Assembly: GCA_018335925.1 (NCBI GenBank)
Contig: JAGXRF010000066.1
Location: 1-37,076, forward strand
Source: Flavobacteriales bacterium
Lineage (GTDB): Bacteria; Bacteroidota; Bacteroidia; Flavobacteriales; Flavobacteriaceae
Direction of reading: 5' to 3'
DNA: 37,076 bases
Of the stretch, positions 1 through 7,704 are shown in pieces (position 1 is the stretch's first letter; each line of letters opens with the position of its first letter). The position numbers were made by a program, and so were the translations under genes. Below the pieces are notes generated by a model. It did not search any database. It was not told the origin of the DNA and saw nothing but the letters and a program-made list of their open reading frames with translations.

Positions 1-203
1 TTCATTTCAACAACTCTTGATCCTCTTTCGTTAAAGGTAGAAAATTTATAAATCCAACGGTAAATTATGGAATTGCTAATTCCGTAAACCTTTTCAATTT
101 GCAAAACACTTAGTTTACCACTTTCAAATAAACTAACAATCTCTCGCTTAAACTCTTCTGAGTAAAGTCGACACTTCCTGATTTTTCTCAAATTTACTTT
201 CAT
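1..203 (-). CDS. IS3-type transposase OrfA, 5' part (cut by window edge)
   Basis: Reading leftwards from an ATG at 203 gives 67 residues with no stop, running off the window edge. The peptide has a basic start, then SEEFKREIVSLFESGKLS and IEKVYGISNSIIYRWIYKF, the helix-turn-helix pattern of IS3/IS150-family OrfA proteins (transposase_8-like), which bind the element ends. In this family OrfB with the DDE catalytic domain normally lies downstream, here outside the window. The copy looks intact as far as it can be read. The frame lies just beyond the ftsK terminus and its heptamer repeats. Family assignment is from the protein motif; the exact IS name cannot be given from this piece. Confidence 0.82.
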   Translation of the reverse strand, partial: MKVNLRKIRKCRLYSEEFKREIVSLFESGKLSVLQIEKVYGISNSIIYRWIYKFSTFNERGSRVVEM

Positions 204-240
204 AATAAGTTGACTTTTGTGGTCAACCTATATCAGGGAC
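1..240 (-). mobile_element. Upstream end of an insertion sequence (boundary approximate)
   Basis: The transposase fragment is preceded by about 37 bases (204-240) that contain an inverted repeat, gttgac at 209-214 and gtcaac at 222-227, of the kind seen in the leader or terminal region of IS3-type elements. No second end or target duplication can be seen because the rest of the element is outside the window, so the 240 boundary is a guess based on where unlike sequence and the heptamer repeats begin. Confidence 0.45.
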
Positions 241-254
241 GGACAACCTTAATT

Positions 255-338
255 TATCAGCTATCAGCCATCAACTATCAACTATCAACCATCAACTATC
301 AACTATCAACCATCAACCATCAGCTATCAACCATTATC
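255..338. repeat. Heptanucleotide tandem repeat, consensus YATCARC, about 12 units
   Basis: Eleven consecutive 7-base units of the form TATCAAC, CATCAAC, TATCAGC or CATCAGC run from 255 to 331 without a gap, followed by a degenerate twelfth unit (CATTATC) that touches the ftsK stop codon at 338-340. Variation is limited to two transition positions (Y at 1, R at 6). Seven bases per unit means every unit changes frame; the plus-strand open frame that crosses it is low-complexity and not a gene. It may act as a spacer between ftsK and the insertion sequence; its function is unknown. Confidence 0.9.
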
Positions 339-2755
339 TACCCCTGCTCATTATCTAAAAAATCATGTAGCGATTTTAAATCCGGAAAGTTCACACTTCT
401 TGCTTTGCTTCCTTCAAATGGCCCTACAATTCCAGCTGCTTCTAGCTGGTCAATAATTCTACCAGCACGATTGTATCCTAGCTTTAATTTACGTTGAAGC
501 AAGGATGCAGAGCCTTGTTGTGCGGTTACAATTACTTCTGCAGCTTCTCTAAACATGCTGTCTCTTTCCGAAATATCTATATCAAGTACTGTGCCACCAT
601 CTTCTCCAACATATTCTGGCAATTGATAGGCTTGGGCATAAGCTTTTTGCGAACCGATAAATTCTGTGATTTTTTCAACTTCCGGGGTATCTACAAAGGC
701 ACATTGCACTCGAATCATATCGTTACCATTGGTATATAATAAATCTCCTTTTCCTATCAATTGGTCTGCTCCTTGGGTATCTAAAATGGTACGAGAGTCT
801 ATTTTAGAAGATACTCTAAAGGCAATTCTGGCAGGAAAGTTGGCTTTAATCAATCCGGTAATGACGTTTACAGACGGACGTTGTGTTGCAATAATTAAGT
901 GAATTCCGATAGCTCTTGCCAATTGGGCCAAACGAGCAATAGGCGTTTCTACTTCCTTACCAGCTGTCATGATCAAGTCGGCAAATTCATCCACTACTAA
1001 CACAATGTATGGCAAAAATCGATGTCCTTCATTCGGATTCAATTTTCGCATTTTGAATTTTTGGTTGTACTCTTTGATGTTTCGCACCATGGCATCTTTC
1101 AGTAAAGAGTAACGATCATCCATTTCAATACAAAGTGAATTCAATGTGTTGATTACTTTGCTGGTATCTGTAATGATTGCTTCTTCGGTATCGGGTAATT
1201 TTGCTAAGTAATGTCGTTCTATTTTGTTGAACAACGTTAATTCCACTTTTTTAGGATCTACCAAAACAAATTTGACTTCTGCTGGATGTTTTTTGTACAA
1301 CAAAGAAGTTAATACGGCATTTAAACCAACCGATTTTCCTTGTCCGGTAGCACCAGCCATGAGCATGTGTGGCATTTTTGCCAAGTCTACCACAAAGGTT
1401 TCGTTTGATATGGTTTTTCCTAAAGCTATTGGCAATTCCATTTCTGCTTCTTGAAATTTTGGAGAAGCTATCACTGTTCGCATCGGAACCATGGTTGGTT
1501 TTTGGTTAGGGACTTCAATACCGATGGTACCTTTGCCAGGAATAGGAGCTATGATACGAATTCCTAATGCAGAAAGCGAAAGTGCAATATCGTCTTCTAA
1601 ACTTTTGATTTTAGAAATACGGATACCTGCTTCCGGTACAATTTCATACAAAGTTACTGTTGGTCCAACGGTTGCTTTGATTTGGGCAATATCTATTTTA
1701 TAATTTCGAAGGGTATCTACAATTCGGTTTTTATTTTCTTCTAATTCTTCCTGATTGATGGTAATTCCAACTCCTGCATAATCTTTCAATAAATCGATGG
1801 TTGGGAATTTATAATTACTTAATTCCAATGTAGGGTCAAACTCCCCAAAATCAGCTACTAATTTTGCGGCTAGGTTTTCTTCCACTGCTTCTTCTTCAAT
1901 GGTTTGCTCAATTACAAAACCTTCTTCTATTTCAAAAACTTCTGTTGGAGCTTCTGTTTGTTTGGTTATCAATACAGGCTCAAAGTCTTCTTCCTCCTCA
2001 TTTTTTGAATTCCACGATATTTCTGAAGCTTTTTCAATAGTAGGTTTCAAAGCTTCTTTGTTGACTTCAAAGGTAGATTTGATGGGTGAAGTTTCTTCTT
2101 CAATTGGAGCTTCGTCTTTTATTTTCAAGCTTTCAGATACAGGTGATAATGGCACTTCTGGGGTTTCAGGTTTTTCTTTTTTGGTAAACCATTGCTGAAT
2201 TTTTTCAGCCGGTATTTGCACTTTATACACCAAATAAATCACCAGTAAAAATACGATGATCAATCCTGTACCACTTGAGCCGATATAGTCCTGCAACAAA
2301 TCGTTCAATTCAAAACCTACCACACCACCTAATTCAGGGATGGTATTGGCAAAAAATCCGAATGCTACCGAAAGCACAATGATAGCATACAAATCCCAAA
2401 ACCAAGTTTTTTGTAATTTTTTAAAACTCCATTTGGTGACTAATGAAAGTCCGGTAATTAACAACAAACGAACCAATAAAAACATGCTCACCCCAAAGCC
2501 TTGGTATATAGAAACGTGCGATATCCAAGCACCTATTTTGCCCAACCAGTTTTTAGCTTGAAAACTTCTGTCTGTAATGGCATGAATGGAGCTTTGGTCT
2601 TCTCTCCAATAAATAAAAAAAGAAAGGTATGCTAAGAAAAGAGCCACTGCCAGTAGCATTAAAAAAATCCCCCAAGTAGTTTTTGATTGCAAACTAACGC
2701 TGGGCAACTTTGGATCGATTTCGTTTGGAGTAACTTTCTTTTCTTTTTTTGCCAT
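338..2755 (-). CDS. ftsK: DNA translocase FtsK
   Basis: 805 residues. FtsK is a membrane-anchored ATP-driven motor at the division septum that pumps chromosome ends apart and directs XerCD recombination at dif. The N-terminus carries about four membrane segments (near residues 28-50, 86-108, 118-138, 163-183), followed by an acidic low-complexity linker (about 200-310). The RecA-like motor has a Walker A motif GATGQGKSVG near residue 467 and a Walker B VLVVDEFADL near 585. The C-terminal gamma winged-helix (about 735-800, with LLQRKLKLGYNRAGRIIDQLE) binds polar DNA guide sequences. The linker is much shorter than in E. coli (1,329 residues in all), giving the usual size for this phylum. The ATG lies one base after the dgkA stop, so it is the last gene of a tpx-dgkA-ftsK operon. 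Confidence 0.97.
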   Translation of the reverse strand: MAKKEKKVTPNEIDPKLPSVSLQSKTTWGIFLMLLAVALFLAYLSFFIYWREDQSSIHAITDRSFQAKNWLGKIGAWISHVSIYQGFGVSMFLLVRLLLITGLSLVTKWSFKKLQKTWFWDLYAIIVLSVAFGFFANTIPELGGVVGFELNDLLQDYIGSSGTGLIIVFLLVIYLVYKVQIPAEKIQQWFTKKEKPETPEVPLSPVSESLKIKDEAPIEEETSPIKSTFEVNKEALKPTIEKASEISWNSKNEEEEDFEPVLITKQTEAPTEVFEIEEGFVIEQTIEEEAVEENLAAKLVADFGEFDPTLELSNYKFPTIDLLKDYAGVGITINQEELEENKNRIVDTLRNYKIDIAQIKATVGPTVTLYEIVPEAGIRISKIKSLEDDIALSLSALGIRIIAPIPGKGTIGIEVPNQKPTMVPMRTVIASPKFQEAEMELPIALGKTISNETFVVDLAKMPHMLMAGATGQGKSVGLNAVLTSLLYKKHPAEVKFVLVDPKKVELTLFNKIERHYLAKLPDTEEAIITDTSKVINTLNSLCIEMDDRYSLLKDAMVRNIKEYNQKFKMRKLNPNEGHRFLPYIVLVVDEFADLIMTAGKEVETPIARLAQLARAIGIHLIIATQRPSVNVITGLIKANFPARIAFRVSSKIDSRTILDTQGADQLIGKGDLLYTNGNDMIRVQCAFVDTPEVEKITEFIGSQKAYAQAYQLPEYVGEDGGTVLDIDISERDSMFREAAEVIVTAQQGSASLLQRKLKLGYNRAGRIIDQLEAAGIVGPFEGSKARSVNFPDLKSLHDFLDNEQG

Positions 2756-2756
2756 A

Positions 2757-3137
2757 CTAAATAAAATATGGGATGTAAATGATTAATCCGATGGTTAAAG
2801 CAGTTATTGCTGCAAAAAACACAGCACCTGCAGCAATATCTTTGATAAACCCAATTTTTTGATGAAAATCAGGATGTACAAAATCTGCCATTTTTTCTAC
2901 AGCGGTATTCAAACCTTCCACTCCCAAAACTAACCCGATGGCAAGGGTTTGAAACAACCATTCAATTTTTGTAATTCCAACATAAAACCCTAAAATGGTA
3001 ATGATTATAGCAATGCTAGTTTGCACCATCACACTGTGTTCAGTGGTAATTAGTTTCCAAGCACCTTTGGCAGCAAAAACAATACTTTTTAATCGACCCG
3101 TAAAAAGGGAATTATCTTTGGTAAAATTAGAATTCAT
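2757..3137 (-). CDS. dgkA: Diacylglycerol kinase (DgkA family)
   Basis: 126 residues, the usual size of the small integral-membrane prokaryotic lipid kinases. It phosphorylates diacylglycerol (or, in some relatives, undecaprenol) with ATP in the inner membrane to recycle lipid. The family signature EGLNTAVEK is at residues 74-82, with E74, N77 and E81 as the expected catalytic and metal residues, followed by KDIAAGAV at 99-106. Three hydrophobic segments are visible (about 38-54, 60-74, 100-125). The ATG begins immediately after the tpx stop with no spacing, and the stop is one base from the ftsK start, so translation is probably coupled. Substrate (diacylglycerol or undecaprenol) cannot be decided from the sequence. 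Confidence 0.93.
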   Translation of the reverse strand: MNSNFTKDNSLFTGRLKSIVFAAKGAWKLITTEHSVMVQTSIAIIITILGFYVGITKIEWLFQTLAIGLVLGVEGLNTAVEKMADFVHPDFHQKIGFIKDIAAGAVFFAAITALTIGLIIYIPYFI

Positions 3138-3635
3138 TTATAATGCAGCTAAACAAGCTTCGTAGTTAGGCTCTTGGGCAATTTCTGGAACTTGTTCGGT
3201 GTATTTTATTGTGCCATTTTCGTCTAATACAATCACCACTCTTGAATGTAAACCTTCTAAAACACTGTCTACAATAGTAAGTCCATAGTTTTTTCCAAAA
3301 TCACCTGTTCTAAAATCAGAGGCATTTACCACTTGATCTAATCCTTCTGCACCACAAAATCTTTTTTGTGCAAACGGTAAATCTTTAGAAACGCATAACA
3401 CAATAGTATTGTTTATAGAAGAAGCCTTTTGGTTAAAAGTTCTCACTGATGTTGCACAAACTCCTGTATCAATGCTTGGAAAAATATTTAAAATTACTTT
3501 TTTCCCTTTTAAATCGTCTAAAGTAATGGTAGATAAATCTTCTTTAACCAAAGTGAAATTTGGTGCTTTGGTTCCAACTGCCGGAAGTTCTCCAATGGTA
3601 TTGATAGGATTTCCTCCTAAAGTGATATGTGCCAT
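3138..3635 (-). CDS. tpx: Thiol peroxidase (Tpx, atypical 2-Cys peroxiredoxin)
   Basis: 165 residues, full length for Tpx. It reduces hydrogen peroxide and organic peroxides with electrons from thioredoxin. The peroxidatic cysteine is C60 in the motif FPSIDTGVCATSVRTFN, and the resolving cysteine is C94 in KRFCGAEG; C81 matches the third conserved cysteine of E. coli Tpx (61, 95 and 82 there). It is the first gene of an operon with dgkA and ftsK. A TACTTTTG -7 element lies about 23 bases upstream of the ATG. No signal peptide is seen, so a cytoplasmic location is likely. Confidence 0.95.
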   Translation of the reverse strand: MAHITLGGNPINTIGELPAVGTKAPNFTLVKEDLSTITLDDLKGKKVILNIFPSIDTGVCATSVRTFNQKASSINNTIVLCVSKDLPFAQKRFCGAEGLDQVVNASDFRTGDFGKNYGLTIVDSVLEGLHSRVVIVLDENGTIKYTEQVPEIAQEPNYEACLAAL

Positions 3636-3657
3636 AGTTCTTTTATTTTAATACTTG

Positions 3658-3665
3658 CAAAAGTA
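3658..3665 (-). promoter_or_regulatory. Bacteroidota -7 element of the tpx-dgkA-ftsK operon
   Basis: On the minus strand TACTTTTG matches the phylum's TAnnTTTG consensus exactly, about 22 bases before the tpx ATG. No good -33 TTG is found at the expected distance, so the call rests on the -7 box and its position. Confidence 0.55.
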
Positions 3666-3717
3666 CATTTTTTTAGGAAAAGTAAGTCATCATTATTAAG
3701 CAAGCTATCACAAGATT

Positions 3718-5538
3718 TTATTCTGGTCGTTGGTAAAATAAATATCCGGTTAAAGGTTCCGGATAATCAGGGTCGTTTAAATATATAATGTAAAAATAGG
3801 TGCTTCTTTTTGGAGATTGGTTACCTCTTGGCAAATAGCCTTTTGTAGTAATTCCACTCCATTCCGGAGTGTTTTGGTTGCCTTTCCAAATCAAACTTCC
3901 CCATCTGTCGTACAAATAAATTTCGTGTTGTAGAAAAATGTCGCGTAAACCCTTGATATGAAAAACATCGTTGATGCCATCGTTGTTATCAGAAATGTAA
4001 TTATACACAATAGGAGGGCAGTTTTTAGTTTGCAATGTCACGTTTCCAACAGAAAAACAAATGCCTTCTTCCAAGCGAAAATAAATATTGGCTGGAGTAA
4101 TTATTTCAAAATTCTCCCAAGTTTGAATTGGGTTTTGTTGCGCTAGTGCATCTTGTTCTGTGTAATAAAAATTCACACTTTGGGTGGATGTTAAAAACAA
4201 AGATGCTGCTACTTCATTCAGATTAAAAATTCCTTTTCCAAACCCAATATTGCATGATTTTAATGGAGCTATCTCCGGTACAATTGGAGCACTGATTAAC
4301 TGGAAGGAATTTATAAAATCGTTGTTGTTTTCTACCAATTCATTGATGATGCCAATTCCGTTTCCGGCATCATCTACCACAGCTTTTAATTCGATGGGAT
4401 TTGGCATGTCATTCGGAATTAATATAGTAATAGTGCCATTTTCAGTCCCATCGATGGGAATGTCAAACAATGTAGTGGTAGTGGCAACTAACTGTCCGTT
4501 AGCATAAAAACTTATCGGAGTTGGAGCAGGTAAAAAATTAGTTGCATTCCAATTTCTTACTTCGTAGGTAATGGTAATTTCATTGGAATCACAAACCAAT
4601 TGAGGGGCATGTAAAAAAATGGTGGCATCAGGCAATTGGTTATTCAATTTGGTAAGAACTGCATTTACCAAAATAAAATCCTGACCAGATGTTAACTCAA
4701 TCAATGCAGTTTCATCTCCCGGTTGCAAAAAATCTTCAATTGGGTATACATCCAAGTCCATATTATACAAATCGGAGCTATTTGTAAAACTGTTGGTACC
4801 ATTAAATGCATTGGTTGCTGGGTTTAAAGGAGGATTGCTTAGCACATTTCCGTTAAACTTTAAACTTTCGTTAACCGCAATATTGCTATCGCCTTCCCAA
4901 GCCAGAAAACCGATTTTTGAGTTTTCGTTGTCCAATACATTCAAGCTACTTAGTTCGATACTTAAATTAGTAGGAACTCCTTGCAAACCGTCATATAAGT
5001 TTATTTGGTTGAGTGGCAGCGAAGGGTCTTCATACACTATTACAATGGCCCAACCTGCATAATTAGTTCTTCGGGTAAAATGCAAGGACAAATGTGCGGA
5101 AACATCTAAATCAGCAAACACATAGTCACCATTTCCAGTGCTTTGAATTAAGTTGGTAATATCTGAAAATCCGGAAAAATAATAAAAGTTGCCATTCGGA
5201 AAAACTCTTACATGTGAAAAGGTTCTTGATGCAGAAATAGTTTGTCCGTTTAAGGTGACTTCAAAATCACCAGTCCCACTACCAGACCAATACAAATAGG
5301 CATTTAAAATAGTTTGATTTTCATTTAATTGCAATAAAGCACTGCTGCTGCTTAAAATGTCAGGTTGGGTTTGGAAGGAGTTTTCCATTGGGTTCAAGGT
5401 ATTGCCAATCATGGTAAAATCGACTCTACCATTCCATTGTTGGTATATGGAGACTTCTTGCGAAAAAGTAATTTTCGACCAGAAGCATCCCAAAAGGATA
5501 ACAAAAAAATGGTATCTTCGTTTTGTGAAGAAGGTCAT
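3718..5538 (-). CDS. Secreted protein with T9SS type B (gliding-motility-associated) C-terminal sorting domain
   Basis: 606 residues from the ATG at 5538; the longer frame would need a TTG 12 bases earlier and adds only four residues. A signal peptide is visible (MTFFTKRRYHFFVILLGCFW, cleavage near SFSQ-type residues about 27). The middle is beta-rich with a CARDB-like immunoglobulin segment (around 315-420; RNWNATNFLPAPTPISFY, LKAVVDDAGNGIG). The last 85 residues have the type B pattern: NNDGINDVFHIKGL, IYLYDRWGSLIWKGN, W-G and a final GYLFYQR-type strand. Such domains direct export across the outer membrane by the type IX system, often with a PorP/SprF-like partner; none is encoded here. 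It is transcribed divergently from the FemAB-like gene. The ligand or role is unknown. Confidence 0.88.
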   Translation of the reverse strand: MTFFTKRRYHFFVILLGCFWSKITFSQEVSIYQQWNGRVDFTMIGNTLNPMENSFQTQPDILSSSSALLQLNENQTILNAYLYWSGSGTGDFEVTLNGQTISASRTFSHVRVFPNGNFYYFSGFSDITNLIQSTGNGDYVFADLDVSAHLSLHFTRRTNYAGWAIVIVYEDPSLPLNQINLYDGLQGVPTNLSIELSSLNVLDNENSKIGFLAWEGDSNIAVNESLKFNGNVLSNPPLNPATNAFNGTNSFTNSSDLYNMDLDVYPIEDFLQPGDETALIELTSGQDFILVNAVLTKLNNQLPDATIFLHAPQLVCDSNEITITYEVRNWNATNFLPAPTPISFYANGQLVATTTTLFDIPIDGTENGTITILIPNDMPNPIELKAVVDDAGNGIGIINELVENNNDFINSFQLISAPIVPEIAPLKSCNIGFGKGIFNLNEVAASLFLTSTQSVNFYYTEQDALAQQNPIQTWENFEIITPANIYFRLEEGICFSVGNVTLQTKNCPPIVYNYISDNNDGINDVFHIKGLRDIFLQHEIYLYDRWGSLIWKGNQNTPEWSGITTKGYLPRGNQSPKRSTYFYIIYLNDPDYPEPLTGYLFYQRPE

Positions 5539-5592
5539 ACCTAAATACAATTTGACTTCGAAATGTACAAATTATTTTTTTAACCCTTGGAA

Positions 5593-6567
5593 TTGTTCAA
5601 AGTAAGATTTTTTAAGCCAGAAGATACTGAGGCATGGAACCATTTGGTAGCCCATGCCAGCCAACCAAGCTTTTTGTTTTTTCGAGATTTTATGACCTAT
5701 CACCAACATTTATTTACCGATGCTTCGATGGTGGTTGAGAATAGCTTAGGAAAGTTGGTTGCCTTATTGCCTGCCCATGTAAAAGAAAATTGCCTTTATT
5801 CTCATTTTGGTTTAACTTATGGAGGGATGGTAGTAGCTGAAAAGTGCACTAGTTTGCAATGGATGAAGTACTTTTATTTGGTATTAGAATTTTTACACCA
5901 ACAAGGTTTTGAAAAAATATTTTGGAAAGAAATTCCTAGTTTTTATGGGACCTCTCCAAGAGATGAATTTTCTTACTTAGCCTTTATTACAAAAGCCAAA
6001 TTACAAGAGCGTCATTTGTGTCAAGTGGTTGATTTGCAAAGTGACATACAATTAACTACCGACAGGAAAGCGGGTGTAAAAAGAGGGATACAAAACCAAT
6101 TGTATGTGCAATTAAGCAATCAGTGGGAATACTTTTACCAGGAATTACTATTGCCAAATTTGCAAGACAAACACCAACAAAAACCGGTACACTCTTTAGA
6201 AGAAATACTCATGTTACAACAAAAATTTCCTGATAACATTCAGTTATACGGAGTTTTTCAAGAGCAACAAATGGTAGCCGGAACCATTTTATTTATTTCG
6301 CCTCATGTGGTTCATTCCCAATATATTGCATCTAACAAAGCCAAAAATTTATTGGGTAGTTTGGATTTTTTACACCATGAGTTGTTAACGAAGTTTTTTT
6401 CGCATAAAAAGTGTTTTGACTTTGGTATCTCTCACGAACAAAAAGGCACAAAAATTAATGAAGGTTTGTTTTATTGGAAGCAAGGTTTTGGAGCCAAGCC
6501 AATTCGACAAGATATTTATGAAATTGAATTAAAAAATTACCCTTTAATTCAAGAAGTATGGATATAG
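5593..6567 (+). CDS. FemAB/GNAT-like acyl- or aminoacyltransferase family protein, TTG start
   Basis: About 324 residues. The fold is GNAT/FemAB-like: an N-terminal half with NHLVAHASQPSFLFFRDFM and LTYGGMVV, and a C-terminal half with an acetyltransferase-like core (GVFQEQQMVAGTILFIS, then YWKQGFGAK near the end). Relatives transfer acyl or aminoacyl groups to surface sugars or peptides. It overlaps the following aminotransferase gene by 10 bases, so the two are co-translated and plausibly act on the same amino-sugar; that is inference. The start is unusual: a TAA sits in frame at 5581-5583 and the first ATG would remove 36 residues, so initiation must be at TTG 5587 or TTG 5593. I chose 5593 (giving MFKVRFFKPED), with 5587 equally possible. 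Confidence 0.8.
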   Translation: MFKVRFFKPEDTEAWNHLVAHASQPSFLFFRDFMTYHQHLFTDASMVVENSLGKLVALLPAHVKENCLYSHFGLTYGGMVVAEKCTSLQWMKYFYLVLEFLHQQGFEKIFWKEIPSFYGTSPRDEFSYLAFITKAKLQERHLCQVVDLQSDIQLTTDRKAGVKRGIQNQLYVQLSNQWEYFYQELLLPNLQDKHQQKPVHSLEEILMLQQKFPDNIQLYGVFQEQQMVAGTILFISPHVVHSQYIASNKAKNLLGSLDFLHHELLTKFFSHKKCFDFGISHEQKGTKINEGLFYWKQGFGAKPIRQDIYEIELKNYPLIQEVWI

Positions 6568-7661
6568 TTCCTTTTTTAAACTTGAAAAGTATCAATGCAA
6601 GTTATCAAGATGCTTTTCAGCAAATATTGCAAAACGAATTAAATCGTTCGCAATGGATTTTAGGAGATTCGGTTTCCCAATTCGAAAATCAATTTGCCCA
6701 ATATATTGGCACACAACATGCCATTGGTGTTTCCAACGGGTTGGATGCGTTGACATTGATTTGGAAATCGTTGATACAATTAGGAAAATTAAATGAAGGT
6801 GACCAGGTTTTGGTGCCTGCACACACGTACATTGCTTCGGTGTTATCCATTGTACATGCAGGCTTAGAACCCGTTTTAGTGGATGTTAATATGTATTCTT
6901 ACAATACTTTAGCTGCTGACTTTGAAAGAAAAGTGACTCCAAAAGTAAAAGCAATTTTAGTAGTGCATTTATACGGACAAATGGTTCCGATGACTGATAT
7001 TCAGTCTTTGGCAGAAGACTCTCATTTATTAGTAGTGGAAGATGCTGCCCAAGCCCATGGAGCTACTTTTCAAGGAAAAAAAGCCGGAAGCTGGGGAATT
7101 GCTTCCGCGTTTAGTTTTTATCCATCTAAAAACTTAGGTGCATTGGGGGATGGTGGGGCAGTGACTACAGATGATGAAGATTTGGCAAAAATGGTTCGAA
7201 CGCTTTTCAACTACGGAAGTCCCGAAAAATACCAACATACAAAAATTGGGTTTAATTATCGATTGGATACTTTACAAGCTGGATTTTTGTCGCATAAATT
7301 ATCCGATTTAGATGCCCTAAACCAAAAACGAATACAGGTGGCACTATGGTACCAAGAGGCATTGCAAGATGCATCGATTGGTTTGCCAGATATTGTTTCC
7401 AAAGGTACGCATGTGTATCATTTGTTTGTGATAACCTCTGAAAATAGAGATGCTTTACAAAAACATTTAAAAAAATACGGTATTCAAACCATGATTCATT
7501 ACCCTAAAGCCAATACCCAACACGAGGCATTTGAACATTTGACAAAAAACAAATGTCCGAATGCAGAAACCTTATCAGCTAAGATATTAAGTTTGCCTAT
7601 GTGTCCGACCTTAACACAAGTCCAAGTAAAAAAAGTCACACAAGCCATTTTATCCTTTTAG
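6558..7661 (+). CDS. DegT/DnrJ/EryC1/StrS family sugar aminotransferase (FdtB/QdtB-like)
   Basis: 367 residues, full length for the family of PLP enzymes that convert 3- or 4-keto nucleotide sugars into amino sugars. The PLP lysine is K191 in SFYPSKNLGALGDGGA; D162 and Q165 in EDAAQAHGA hold the cofactor ring, and the N-terminal IGVSNGLDALTL motif binds the phosphate. The last resembles 3-ketohexose transaminases such as FdtB and QdtB (dTDP-Fuc3N or Qui3N synthesis). The preceding FemAB/GNAT-like gene overlaps by 10 bases and could acylate the new amine. No nucleotide-sugar isomerase or glycosyltransferases are next to it, so the substrate remains unknown. Confidence 0.88.
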   Translation: MDIVPFLNLKSINASYQDAFQQILQNELNRSQWILGDSVSQFENQFAQYIGTQHAIGVSNGLDALTLIWKSLIQLGKLNEGDQVLVPAHTYIASVLSIVHAGLEPVLVDVNMYSYNTLAADFERKVTPKVKAILVVHLYGQMVPMTDIQSLAEDSHLLVVEDAAQAHGATFQGKKAGSWGIASAFSFYPSKNLGALGDGGAVTTDDEDLAKMVRTLFNYGSPEKYQHTKIGFNYRLDTLQAGFLSHKLSDLDALNQKRIQVALWYQEALQDASIGLPDIVSKGTHVYHLFVITSENRDALQKHLKKYGIQTMIHYPKANTQHEAFEHLTKNKCPNAETLSAKILSLPMCPTLTQVQVKKVTQAILSF

Positions 7662-7704
7662 GATTTTTTATAAATATTAACCAAATTTGCCATTGAGAAA
7701 TGAA

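Noticed and set aside
255..338. Possible CRISPR array
   Set aside because: Units are only 7 bases with no spacers, so it is a simple tandem repeat, not a CRISPR array.
210..497. Plus-strand open frame through the heptamer repeat
   Set aside because: It is low-complexity (SAINYQLSTINYQL-type) and crosses into ftsK on the other strand; it exists because the repeat lacks stop codons.
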